In this document: positions 23,831-34,261 of the stretch, piece by piece
How the letters are laid out: the number at the start of each line of letters is the position of its first letter
Position numbering within the stretch: the stretch's first letter is position 1
Assembly: GCF_022539315.1 (NCBI RefSeq)
Contig: NC_066314.1
Span: 44,329,180-44,393,179 of the forward strand
Direction: 5' to 3'
DNA length: 64,000 nt
Origin: Serinus canaria
Lineage: Eukaryota; Chordata; Aves; Passeriformes; Fringillidae
Program-made: the position numbers and the translations under genes
The notes under the pieces: generated by a model
What the model was told of the DNA's origin: nothing
Seen by the model: the letters and a program-made list of their open reading frames with translations, nothing else
Databases searched by the model: none

Positions 23831-24959
23831 TGTCTGAGGGAGTTGGTTGCTATGCTGTCAATCAGTTCAGCGATGTCCTTTCTGGACAGAGAATGTGATT
23901 ACGGGGAGAGTCCACATTTCAAATTACTGTGTTGTGTTGTATCGTGTACCTTTCCCAGGAATAACACTAGGTTTAAGAAACCCGACTACTTGTTGATCAC
24001 AGCAGGCTTAGGAAGGAGAGAGAAACAGACTTAATGATGCCTGAGCAATTAACCTGATTCACCTGCTAATCTCCTTTGAAGATGGGGGCATTGAAGCTGA
24101 TCTACAATTGAAGAGAAAACCCCGACTACTACTGCAACTGTTCCTCTCAGCTAATGCCTTCAAAAAATTCCCTCTAATGCCTCCATTACACAGCAGATGA
24201 GCTGTTTCATATTTTTCTTCACTGAAGCTGCTCTTCCTAGTAAATTGGTAGGTAGTATCTTAACCTAGGGACCACAAGGCTTGGCTAATAGAAGCCAGTC
24301 CAGCTGCATCAGAAAAGATGGAGTCATTTCTTGCCACTGTTGCTGTGTGTTAAGAGCATCGAAGAATGAAAACAACTCTCCGAGGATTTACAGCCCTTAC
24401 CACACACTGAGTCACAGCACTGAGGATTCAATAAGAGGAGCCCTCCAGGCCCTTGAAATGCTTCTTTCAATGAGCATCCACTCCATCACACCAAGGCTAA
24501 GCGTAAACAAACTTTTCTATCCATATACTTGTCTCGGCCACATATTGGGCTTTCCTGATAATGCCACGGCAAACTCCGAAGGAGAAAGCAGAACAGCTAC
24601 TCCTTGTACTATTTCTGTATCGGGGATCAGATTAGCATCCCCGAGGGTGGGATAGCTTAATAAAGACTTCAGGGGGCTTGTCTGAGGGTTCTTTTTAAAA
24701 ACAAGAAAATAATTTGGTACCTGTGGGGTTGTGCAATGAACACGGACATGGAAAAGGTGGAGGGAAGGATGGAGCTAAAGGGGCAGAGTGGGACCTCGCT
24801 CAGCTTTGCGGGACGTGAGACACTCAGGCCCCGGCCGTGGAGGAGGCAGCAGTCCTGGCTCTCGGGTGCTGCCGCCCACCTTTCCCGGGGCGTCCGAGCA
24901 CAGCCTGTTCCCTGCCCGGCGGGGCAGGTGGGAGGGAGGACGGGCTGACTAGCCCGCGA

Positions 24960-25392
24960 TGGGGGGCGGCCCCGGGAGCAGCGCACGGGGTGTCTTTCCG
25001 CCGCTCGCCGCCCTCCGCCGGCGCTGTCCGGGCCCGCTCGGCTGCGGGCCGGCAGCTGCAGGTGCGCTGCCTGCCGGGCACGGCTCCGCGGCGAGCCCGA
25101 TGCCCGTGCCCGGCGAAGAAGCGGCCGCAGGTGCCCGGCGCCGCGCTGCACGCCGCGGCAGTCCCCGGGAGCGGCGCCGCCCCGCCCGAGGCTCGGCGCG
25201 GCCGCAGGTGCGGCGGGAGGCCGGCAGTACCGCCGGGCCCCCGCAGAGGGCAGGGCCGCCCCGCGGCTGCGGCCGCGCCCCCGCTCCGCTCCGTGCCGAG
25301 CCCGGCTCGACCCGGCCGCACTCCTGGCAGCGAGCAAGGGCGAGCCCCGGCTGAGCCGAGCCGAGCCGAGCTGAACCAAGGCGAGCCGAGCG
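24960..25392 (+). other. candidate first exon in the CpG island (ends at a strong donor)
   Basis: Only the 3' end at 25392 is supported, by AGCG|GTAAGT at 25393. The transcription start is unknown; the left limit given is nominal. The last 50 bases carry GAGCC-type repeats. In the frame ending in phase 1 the whole island is open, but the Pro/Ala/Arg-rich translation looks like composition rather than protein, so I treat the exon as probably 5' UTR or noncoding. Confidence 0.45.
25342..25391. repeat. GAGCC-type pentamer repeat
   Basis: A run of imperfect (GAGCC)n, with CGAGC, TGAGC and CGAGC units, just before the candidate donor at the edge of the CpG island. Confidence 0.8.
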
Positions 25393-25500
25393 GTAAGTGC
25401 CCCCTTGGCGTGAGCCGTGAGCAGCGCGGCCCGAACAGCCGTCCTGGTGTCCGTGCCCATCCTCCTGATGGGGGCTCGTCACGGCGGTGGTCTGGCGTAG

Positions 25501-27788
25501 CAGGATAGGTCCGCTTTGAAGAAGTCTGATAAATAGGTTTTCATTCCAACAGTTTAGAGATGAAAAGCGATTTAAATTTCATTTCAGAGCTACATGAAAG
25601 CAATCTCCCTTTAATGAATTTTTTTAACTGATAATTATTCTCGGTAATTAAGATATGAAATATTCACTAAGACCTACATTAGGTTCTAGGGGCAGAAGGA
25701 AGAAGTGAAACAGCAGGATGCTATCAGATGACCTCTTTTGTGGTGGCTCATTTCCTTCCACTGTGAAAATAGTAAACTTCATAAAGCTAAAAGCAAGGGA
25801 AAAAGTAGTTTGAACTATTTCAGTGAGTATTTATAACCTCTCTCTTAGCGGACCAGACCTTCTCTATCCCAATGTTCTTGTAGCTATGCATCTCTAATAG
25901 GAGTGTGAGACTTCACATGACCCCATAGTCAGAGGTCTGAGTCACTTTGACATTGTGGGGTGCCCTGCTTCACCTCTCTGCCACAAGAAAATGTTAGTAG
26001 TGGAGATCAAGACAGCCAAACAGAAATATTAGTCAGTATTTCTGTTTCAATTTGGGAAGAGCAGGGACTAGAGGTAGAATTCTCCTCTGTCATGATAAGT
26101 AGCCTATGAACATACCGTCTTTGTCATAAGCTTTTAGTCATTGTCGAATTCACTCTCACTTGCCAGGGAAGTTATCTTAAGTCTTGAAATAGTCACCTTA
26201 ACACAAGGTCTGACAGCTGTTGGCGAACAGCAATCCTTGCTAATGCCACACCTGTGCGAGATAACCCTGAGAGAGTGCTAGACGTGACTCCAGGGTGGCT
26301 GGGCTGTATCAGCATGTGTGCAGGTGCAAACTGTGGGGGAATTAAGGCTCTTTGTAGTTCAGTCCTTTCTTTTAAAGGAGTGAGAACAGACGGTCTCCTT
26401 TTCCCATTCCCTTTGATGTGGGTTTTGGAAGAATTTGGAGACAGCAGCTCTCAACTGCAAAAGGAGTCTGGCTCATAGAACCTTGATGGCCACCTTTGAG
26501 TGGACCATATACATACATATATATATATATACAGTTTTCGTGTTGTATTGTCATGGGACAATATTTGTTGACTTTCAAAACTTGGATAGAAACCATGGCA
26601 TAAGGTAACTCAGTGTTGTCAGACTTCAGTGGTTCTTCATGTGCCTCGCAGCAGAGAACAGGGGGTCTGCCAGGTGCTTATAGAAGCCAGGTGCCAACTT
26701 CAGCTCTTACCTTTTATACTCAGATGCAGTTAAGTACTTAATGGTCTTGGAGTGTTAGCATGGATTCATGTGCTTGTTTTTACTGGCTGGAAGTTCAGGT
26801 CAGGCTATTCTTTATCAGTTAAAAGAGTTAGCAATGTGATAGGAAAAGAAAGACCAAGATTAGGGCCAGATGACCTTCAAGCTAATTCAACAGGGTGTGG
26901 AATTGTGATTAGAGTTGTTATTTGTGGCCACAATGTAAGGTATCGATTGGATTCTGAATTATTTTGACCATCTTGTTTGTGTCTTTTAACAATAATAGAA
27001 TTTCCTATCAGCCTGTGGTCAGTAGGAGTGGAAATAAGAAGTAAAGGCAACAATGAGGTTTTAAAGCCTCTGACTCACTAGCTGCTACCCTTTTAGGCTT
27101 CAGTGCACAGCAGAGCATGTTCCTTAGAGACAATCACCTTTTCCTTCTTTTGTAGCTGTTTCAATTTGACAAGAGTTCTTATGAGACTGTGTTTATGTGT
27201 GAAACATCTGTAGTTCAGGAAAGGAGAGGAAATTTTTTGTTAATTTCTAAAGGCAGTAGACTCTGTGGTCATTCACACATCTCTCAAGAGTGAGTTACAT
27301 GGCTTTGTGGATGCCATGGGTAGGGTACTGGTTTCTCCTGGGGCAGACTGTTAGTTTTGATAGGATGCTGCTGTGGTCCTTGAGTAAAAAAAGTCTCAAT
27401 AAGTGGCATAGATATTATAGATGCCTTTGTTTCTCTGCTCTTCATTGAGAGAGAGACTTCCAACCCGTTGTGTTCAGTGCAGAGCTGAGAGATGGAGCCT
27501 AGAGCAACATCCCTGGGCAACATCCTCTCCCTCCAGTGAAGACGTGTTTCTCTCCATTGAGGGTATGACTGGAAGTCCAGGTCAATAACTTGTACATCCT
27601 GCTCTTCATCCACTTGCAGGCATGTCCAGGTTCTTTTCAGGCTGCTGCCTGTGCTGAACATTGCTGTAGGGTCGTGTGCTTAAGGGAGTGAGGGCATGGG
27701 AAGAGCAAGGGGCCTGTGAAGTCATGAAAGAGTCATTTTCATATGACTGAAAGACTTTTTCTACCTTTTTTCCTATTCTTCCCTACAG
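25501..27788. other. AT-rich stretch after the CpG island
   Basis: No supported gene. It contains a short TA-rich microsatellite (26508-26532). The open frames at 26254-26478 (+) and 27284-27661 (-) have no flanking splice consensus or family resemblance. If the candidate unit is real this would be its first intron. Confidence 0.6.
26508..26532. repeat. TA-rich microsatellite
   Basis: ATACATACATATATAT and following TA units. Confidence 0.9.
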
Positions 27789-28170
27789 CCTGTGGACTGT
27801 TTCTATCTTTCATTTGCTTACTAATGGTAATGGCCATTGGCATTTACATCGGAAAGAAGGGAACACCCACATTTCATGTGACACTGAGCAAAAGCAGTTC
27901 AGGGTTTGGATTTTAATCATGTTGGTTAAAGAAGTGTCTGTGCATAGTTCTTTATAAGCTATTGAGAGTATTTATATTCAAAATATTGTTCTTCATTTTA
28001 GCTACTTTGAGATGGCTTTTATTTATTCTACATCTATGACTGCGCTGATGTTGAGCTTCTGATTTTTTTTTTTCCTAGAAAATGTAGTAGAGGACTGTTC
28101 TGTTTATTTGGAGAAAAGCAGGGTATGCCTGACTAATAGGCTGAAATAAAGCAATAAATAACATTGACAA
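27789..28170 (+). CDS. candidate terminal exon encoding a small single-pass membrane protein
   Basis: A strong acceptor with a long pyrimidine tract (CTATTCTTCCCTACAG) precedes an open frame that starts with two bases of a split codon and runs 41 codons to TAA at 27914-27916. It reads CGLFLSFICLLMVMAIGIYI, then GKKGTPTFHVTLSKSSSGFG and F. That is about 20 hydrophobic residues, a Lys-Lys stop-transfer signal and a short Ser-rich tail. The required incoming phase (1) matches the phase in which the CpG-island donor at 25393 would splice in its open frame. Two overlapping poly(A) signals and a GT-rich tract follow. Internal ATGs at 27824 and 27830 could also start a 30-residue or shorter peptide. 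I do not recognise the protein. It may be a terminal exon of a lncRNA with a chance hydrophobic frame. Confidence 0.35.
28145..28159 (+). terminator. twin poly(A) signals
   Basis: AATAAA at 28145-28150 and AATAAA at 28154-28159, followed by a GT-rich stretch (TTTGTCAGTGTGAGACATGG near 28190). This supports a transcript end on the + strand at about 28170. Confidence 0.55.
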
Positions 28171-30463
28171 AAATTTGCATATAAGCAGAGTTTGTCAGTG
28201 TGAGACATGGTATGGTGACTGATTATTGAATAGCAAGGCCAGAAGGAAGGTTTTCCTTGGGTCTGTTGGATAAAGACTTGCTTTAAAAAAACCCAAAACC
28301 AAAAAAGAAACACCAAAAAACCTTATTTTAAAATAGCATAAAGTGGAATTTTTCACATTCAATGTAAATTTCTTGTTAATCTTAACAGTTGTCTATAGGA
28401 ACATGGTGTTTTATGACAATTAATTTGGAGATAAGTGGTTTTGTTTTTCCTTAAAACAACGTCTTCTGGATTTATGATATTTTCACTGTGTGCATTTTCT
28501 GTTAAAATAGAGTAGAATGACACTTCCTTTGTTTCCTGTTTTTTTTCCTTATTGTGCATTTCGGAAGTGTACCCTCTTACTTCTTTCTGTTTATTTTGGC
28601 CTCTGGCTGCCATGTAATGGGGGATCAAGCTTAAAATGGTTTCAAGAGACCATTTCTTCATGTGAAGACTCTCCAGGGCTGCCAGGAATAACCAACAATT
28701 AATGCAAGTACTGTTCTAATACTTGTTTGGAGTTGAGTCACACTGCTGTTTGTAGCATGAATTTGTAGCACAGGAAAAACAAACACTGTGTGCTTGGCAC
28801 CAGACAGCTTCAGGTTGGAAGAACCATAAGGGAGATGTAAGTGGGTGAAACCCAGGAGGAGGTAGTAAATAAAACAAGACTGGATGGTAATCAGTGTTTG
28901 GTATGAGAGAATTAATCTGAGGAGGTGTTGAAGCAGAGGAAAACAAAAACAAAGTCAAAAGTATGCTTGAGACCATATGTGAAGGTTGATGGTTATTTGG
29001 TTTGAAATGTATTAGGAAAGCAAGCAGAGATGAACCTGTGGTTTCAGCTGAAAATAAAGTACCTAGCATGTGGCTGAGGGAGGGCAGAGTAATGAACCTC
29101 TCATTTTATTGAGCTGCATGAGTTGGATAAACAACTTGTAAATAAATTTGAAACAAGCATTACCCCATTTTAAGGAACAGTAGCTTTTAAAAGTGAAACT
29201 TATGATGTTCATTGTGTTCCTTGATTGCTTGGCTGAAGATGAATGGCTGGATTTTTCTCTCTGAGATCATAAAGCTACATTATGTGTTATCCTGAAATTA
29301 GGGGAAAGGCATAACCAACAGGTACAAAGCGTAGGAGTTTCACAGTCTGGGAATAACTGTGATAATGGAGAGACTCAGGAAAATGCTTTAACTTCTAGAC
29401 AGTGTTTTACTGTTTGCTTACAGAGAGTAAGTATAGTCTCACTGCTGCAGTGGAAAACCATGAAACAGTGGAAACCATGAAAACCACCAAGACTCAGATA
29501 GAAAACCTGTGATTAATTTTATTATCTTAATAATCATGTGGTGATTCACAGAAAGTGCCAGGGATTTTTTCCATTTCAAATGGATTGATATTTTACTTGC
29601 ATACATTCTAAGTAATAAAGCTGAAATGATTTGTAACAGAGCTCAGCTGAACTAGATGGGTCTATACCAGCAGAGGATTTGTTCCAGTTTCCTCTTCTGT
29701 ATTCATTAGAACAACTGGGAAACTGTTATTTTCATGATGTAATGCACTGGTAGTTTTAAGAGCTAATTCCCAAACAACGTGCTAATTGGCCTGAAATAGT
29801 GCAGTGAGCGTGGTGCCCCCTTGGGATTTGAAGTTAGGGACGATCCAGTTTGTTAGTGACTTCAGACATTAAACCTCTCATGAGTGTTCTTACTGTGCTT
29901 TTGTAAGGACTGAGTGAATAAGTGCATGATAGCTCGAAACACGGTGTTCAGAGCAATTGTTCTCTATTACATGATTGCTGGGCAAACTAGACTTGCAGTG
30001 CAAATTTCCTTGCAGGCTACTGTGCTGAAGTTTTCAGCTCACCAGCATAGGGTTGCAAAGATGTGATAGAAGGTATGACATAAACCCTGGTCTAATTTCG
30101 CAGTAAACGAGAAACCATTCAGCAACTTCTAATGGAAAAGCAGACAGATACTTAGAAAGAGGAGTGCAACATATAAACAGAGGCTTGAAACGTATGAATT
30201 GAGTTGCATTTCATGTAATTTTTCTGTATGTTCTCTTGCCCACGTGCTGTGCTTGTGTACTAACACTGCCTTACGACATTGCTGAGTGGTGGAAGAGGAG
30301 TTGGAAAGAGTTTTGACTTTTTACAGCTTTGTAAATGATGGTGAACACTTCAGCAGTTTGGAATTTAGATTGACAATTTTAACTGGATGTGCCTGAGCGG
30401 CTCATCAGGGACACAAAATTGATTAAGATCTTGCTGCCTCCCCACCTGCCCTCCCTCATTTAG
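28171..30463. other. AT-rich, repeat-poor stretch
   Basis: No gene recognised. A-rich tracts lie near 28287-28320. A 117-codon antisense open frame (28716-29069) falls on a pyrimidine-rich strand and has no known relatives. The 29690-29960 segment is unusually free of low-complexity sequence and could be conserved noncoding DNA; this was not tested. Confidence 0.5.
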
Positions 30464-30820
30464 GCTTCTGCATCAACTTGATTAGCTGAACAACTCTGTT
30501 CCTAATTTTTCAGATTTGCTCAGGATGTCTCCAGAGTAGGGAAGATGATATTGTGCTGGATTTCATTTGATCCGTGTCGGCGGTTTCATGACTCTGAGAA
30601 CAGGGAATGTGTTTTGTTTTCAAATTAAAGGCTATGTTTTTGTGTGGTGAGGTCCCAAACTCAAGGAGAAATCTCTGCAGTGATTTCTACAGTGAGCTAA
30701 AACCTACTGAGCGGTTGTGGGCCAAGATCAATGGTTGTATTCCTGCTGCTGAGACTCTCCTGCCTTGGGACTCATCTCTGGGCTGAGTCTGCCGTGAGAG
30801 ACATCGAAGGTATAAAACTG
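30464..30820 (+). CDS. candidate start exon with a signal-peptide-like N-terminus
   Basis: A very strong acceptor (CACCTGCCCTCCCTCATTTAG, with AG at 30462-30463, plus a second TAATTTTTCAG at about 30514) opens a block that ends at a consensus donor CTG|GTGAGTAAG (30821). Within it ATG at 30731 starts 30 codons that stay open to the donor in phase 0: MVVFLLLRLSCLGTHLWAES, then AVRDIEGIKL. This has the shape of a secretory signal (hydrophobic core, small residues near Ala-Glu-Ser) followed by mature sequence. Against it, the start context is weak at -3 (T), and several ATGs lie upstream in the exon. No following exon was found in the window, so the next one would have to be more than 33 kb away. 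The protein is not recognised. Confidence 0.3.
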
Positions 30821-33381
30821 GTGAGTAAGTAGATGTTTTACTGATGAATAATGATTCAATTACATAACTTAACTATAATACCTGCTAATGGCAGTGAAGT
30901 GCAGAGCAAAAGAGGCATCGTAGGCCGGTATGTGTGAAATGTGAATTAATTCCAACAATGTAGAGAACATTGGAGACTTCTGCAGTATTTTTGTGAGTGT
31001 TATATGTGTCTCATTTTAATTGCTTGATGTTATTCTGCCAAGCTGCATGAAATTAAATAAAAGGAAACTTACAATGGAACAAACAGGAAATGAAATAATA
31101 AGTGGAGTAAGATGTCTCTGGAGAGAATGGCAAGGGATTTGCAGTAATATTTGAGAAGTTATTAGATGTGAGAGTCCCACCTGTGTGCTCCAGCAGCCTT
31201 TTTTTTCTTATACCCATATAAAACTATATAAACTACATCATGGAGAGAAGTGAAGGTGGGAAAGCCTGCATGCATGAGAAGCAGAGGCTGGATGCAGAGA
31301 CATTTGGAGTGGGATACAGAAGGAATGTTATATTTCTTCCCCTCTCTCTGTACCCCTCACCACAGCAAGTTTGGATTGCATATGACATAACCACAACAAC
31401 TGATGAAACAATAATTTGTGAATATTTGAGTCAATGAAGTGTGGTCTCCTACAGTGTTTTTTCCACCTATTCACTGAAGTTGATGCCCATCATCTACCAC
31501 TCCCCAGCTGCCCTTATACTTCAGTGCCTCTCATTTTCCTCTTGCTGCTCACCACTACTTGCAGCCTCCTGATGCATACCTGAAATCATGGAGCAGTACT
31601 CCAGCTCTGCCTCCTTGAATTCTTTGGGCCCTGTGCTGTGGGTGGTTGAACTCAGGCTAGGCTCAGAATTTACTAGAGGAGCACTGTCAGACAGCATGGT
31701 CTGTTTTTCAGCCAGTTTGGGAGAGAGGCTCGTTTTGGCTAACTTGGTATATTGTGGGCAAGATCTTCTTGCTATGGTCACCAGGAGCAATAAAGACTTT
31801 TCTGGTTCCATCTTCTCTACTGTGTGGGTACTGCTGTCATTGTTAAGTGGTTTCCTCGAGTGCTGCTTCACCTCTAGCCTTGCCATCAAAAATGGAAGCA
31901 CTTGCATAGGCTACTCGTCATTACATTTACTGTTACACTGTCTAACCCTCACCAAATGGGAGAAATTTGTCCCTTCATAAGTGGAATTTTAGTGTAATAT
32001 GCATTGGCCGGCCTTGGTCCTTCTTTAGTGTGTAGGCTTTGCAGTAGTGCAGTTTGATCAAAGCAGTGTGTTCAGCATGCTACTGTGATTTCAAGTATAC
32101 AGAAAGGACCAGTCTGCTGGTTACCAGGCTGGCATATACTATCAGTGTTTTGAACACAGTGTTTGCATCTTGGTCAATGTGGCTTTTTTTTTCCCCCCCC
32201 CTCTTTTTTTTCCCACTTAATACAATGGAGTTTGCATTTTTGCTGACTGTGGCTCCCACTGGAGCTGATTGAGCTGGTATTTCTGTTCTCTGAGCCTCAT
32301 TTGTGGTTTCCATAAAGTTGAAAGTAGTTCTTGGTGCTGATTATGTTTTTTTCTGGCCTAAAATTTCATTCCAATTTCATCTGTACCAGATAACCCGTCT
32401 TGGATTTATTGAATGTTTTCCAAAATTAAAAGAAAGCATTCTCTGTGAAGTTTTCTGAATTTGAAATAGTCTGTGATGTTTCTGCTAGAGTAAACACCTT
32501 TTGCTCAACATGTAGTCAGTTTTTTGAAGTGAGTTTGATATGGGACTCAGGGCATCAAAATAATTTGGCTTATTGAACTGTAAGATGGCAATACTTTTTT
32601 TTTCTGTCAGGCCTGGGAGCTCCCTCCTGGTAAGCTGTAGTAAAATCCTAAATATTAGTATTGAAATTTTTCACACCATCTGCCTTTTTATTTGATACCT
32701 CATCAAAATGTTTAGGGTTATTTTTAAAAATGAATGCGTGGGGAAAAAAATCTATTGCTTTGTCACTTGCAAAAGCCCCTTCTGTCATGGCATTGCAGGG
32801 TAGGTTTGGCAGAAGTCGGCAGTTTTAGAGGAAAAAGCTCTGCTGCTTTTATTTAATTCTTGCCAAGTTTAGAAGTCTCTGAAAAATATGTGTCAGTAAT
32901 AAAATTGTGGAAGCTTACCTGTCATCTTTGTGCAGTTATGGAGTGGATGTTCCATCCTGGCTGAGCAAGCAAGAATGTTGCAGCCCGGGGTTAAGGTGTG
33001 TTTGAGCAGACCTCCCTAAGCAGCGCCTTGCTGCTGCAGGCTCAGGTCAAACCACATCCTGAAACGAAAAGGAGCTTCTCTCTCCAAAGTTCCTAGTGAC
33101 CAGCAGGTTATTTAAATGCAGATGAAACACATGCCAGACTGTGTCATGAGGTGGAAAGAGGGAAGGAATGAAGGAAGGAAGCAGGAGGAATTTGGACATG
33201 GCCCCTGGTGACTCAGGGTGGGAAAGGAAGTTGTGGGAGCTCAGCACGTCACTCCTGATGTCCAGAGCTACTGAGAGAACCCTTGGGGGGCTCGGGGGCC
33301 TTGGAATGTTACCAAAAGCACTTGGTGGCTTGATTTTGATCCATCTAGGGATGTGCCACCGATGTATGAGGAGATGGAACC
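30821..33381. other. stretch without a supported gene
   Basis: It holds antisense open frames at 31521-31907 and 32080-32313 with protein-like composition but no start, splice or family support, and poly-T/poly-C runs near 32186-32215. Possibly the start of a long intron of the candidate unit. Confidence 0.5.
31521..31907 (-). pseudogene. open frame, possible decayed retrocopy (unidentified)
   Basis: 128 codons on the minus strand, rich in Glu, Lys and Ser with a charged C-terminus (ASSGEQQEENERH). A second frame, 32080-32313 on the same strand (GATVSKNANSIVLSGKKKR), lies just upstream. The translation looks more like protein than the surrounding chance frames, but I recognise no family, see no poly(A) tail, and frames between the blocks are broken by stops. 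It may be chance. Confidence 0.15.
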
Positions 33382-33851
33382 TGTGAGAATCACTTGGGTG
33401 TGAAAGGTGAAGGGAAAAATGTAGTTATAGGGTAAATTACAGATTTTGGGGTTTTGGTACAGGGGGGTTGTGGAGACAAGATGGAGGAAACAAGGCAGGT
33501 CACAAGACTCTTTCTTTCTTGTCATCCATCTTCTGCTGTGGTGTTGGCACTTTGGGATTGGTCTGGGGTGAGGGTGTACCTGATGACGAGGGTGATAGGT
33601 ATTTGGGATAAAAGGTAAATATGATATACGTAGTTTTTGTTATAAAAGATGTGCCCGCCTTGGGGAAGGTCAGAGTGACTTTGGCTGCCGTGCTGGTCAG
33701 ATCCCAGTTGGGCAGAGAAGGGACTTTGTAGATAAGATATAATAAACAATTCTGAAGACTGAAAAACCCTGGAGTCCAGACTCATCTTTTGAGACCCAGC
33801 CTGCCAGAACCATCCTAAGCGTGTGTGGGGACAGAGACAAACAGCCGAACC
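33377..33851 (+). mobile_element. solo LTR of an endogenous retrovirus with target-site match
   Basis: The LTR body is 33382-33846 (465 bp), starting TGTGAGAATC. It has the expected order: U3, a TATA box TATAAAAG at 33641-33648, and a poly(A) signal AATAAA at 33741-33746, followed by a U5-like tail. The sequence type (CTTGTCATCCATCTTCTGCT, GATATACGTAGTTTTTGTTA) is one I associate with passerine LTRs. GAACC precedes it (33377-33381) and follows it (33847-33851), consistent with a 5-bp target-site duplication, though the element would then end in GCC rather than the canonical CA. No internal viral genes are present, so it is a recombination remnant. Confidence 0.8.
33641..33648 (+). promoter_or_regulatory. 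LTR TATA box
   Basis: TATAAAAG in the U3 region, about 100 bases before the LTR poly(A) signal. Confidence 0.7.
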
Positions 33852-34209
33852 CCATAGAAGTTACCTGGGAAGATAGGTATCTTCTACTGGAAGATGCTTT
33901 GGTTGCTCAGAGATGTCTCTGAACCTCTTTTTTAGGTCCTCAAGCCTTATCTTTCCCTGGGTTCTATAAAGAGCTATATAAGCATGAAGAAAGGATCCCT
34001 GTGAGAGCCCAAAGTCTGTCTTTGGAGCAGGGGCTGGGTACCAGGTTTTGCGCATTGATTTCTGCTGGTCTGTATAACACAAACTCTGCCACCACATTTG
34101 TAGTTAGAGTTCTGTCACGCAGAGATCAGTGTCTGTTGGCACTGAGATTGAGACAATGTTTGTACTTTTTGTCTTGTGAAATGTTCATGTGTACCTTATT
34201 TGAGCTTTG

Positions 34210-34211
<2 letters not shown>

Positions 34212-34258
<47 letters not shown>
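34212..34258. repeat. (TA)n microsatellite, 47 bp
   Basis: Uninterrupted alternating TA. Likely length-polymorphic. Confidence 0.98.

Positions 34259-34261
<3 letters not shown>

Larger units (their letters stand above)
18870..24800. other. Intergenic spacer between NEDD1 and a CpG island
   Basis: No confirmed gene. The stretch contains a short tandem duplication (19541-19583), weak exon-like blocks on the minus strand (19.6-21.6 kb), a (CAC)12 repeat and a CpG-richer block at about 23.4-23.8 kb that may be an antisense solo LTR. GC content rises toward the CpG island. Confidence 0.7.
24805..25500. promoter_or_regulatory. CpG island, probable promoter of an unassigned transcription unit
   Basis: About 700 bp of very GC-rich, CpG-dense DNA in an otherwise AT-rich region. 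It contains GC-box-like stretches (GCCGCCCCGCCCGAGG, GGGGGGCGGCCCC) and no clear TATA box. It lies about 6 kb past the NEDD1 3' end, so it is not the NEDD1 promoter. Long open frames on both strands here are the usual GC-rich, stop-poor artefact. A consensus splice donor on the + strand near its right edge suggests transcription to the right; divergent transcription is possible. Confidence 0.8.

Noticed and set aside
24669..25508. Overlapping open frames of 131-263 codons on both strands
   Set aside because: They all lie in the CpG island, where high GC removes stop codons. The translations are Pro/Ala/Arg/Gly-rich with no motif and overlap each other in several frames.
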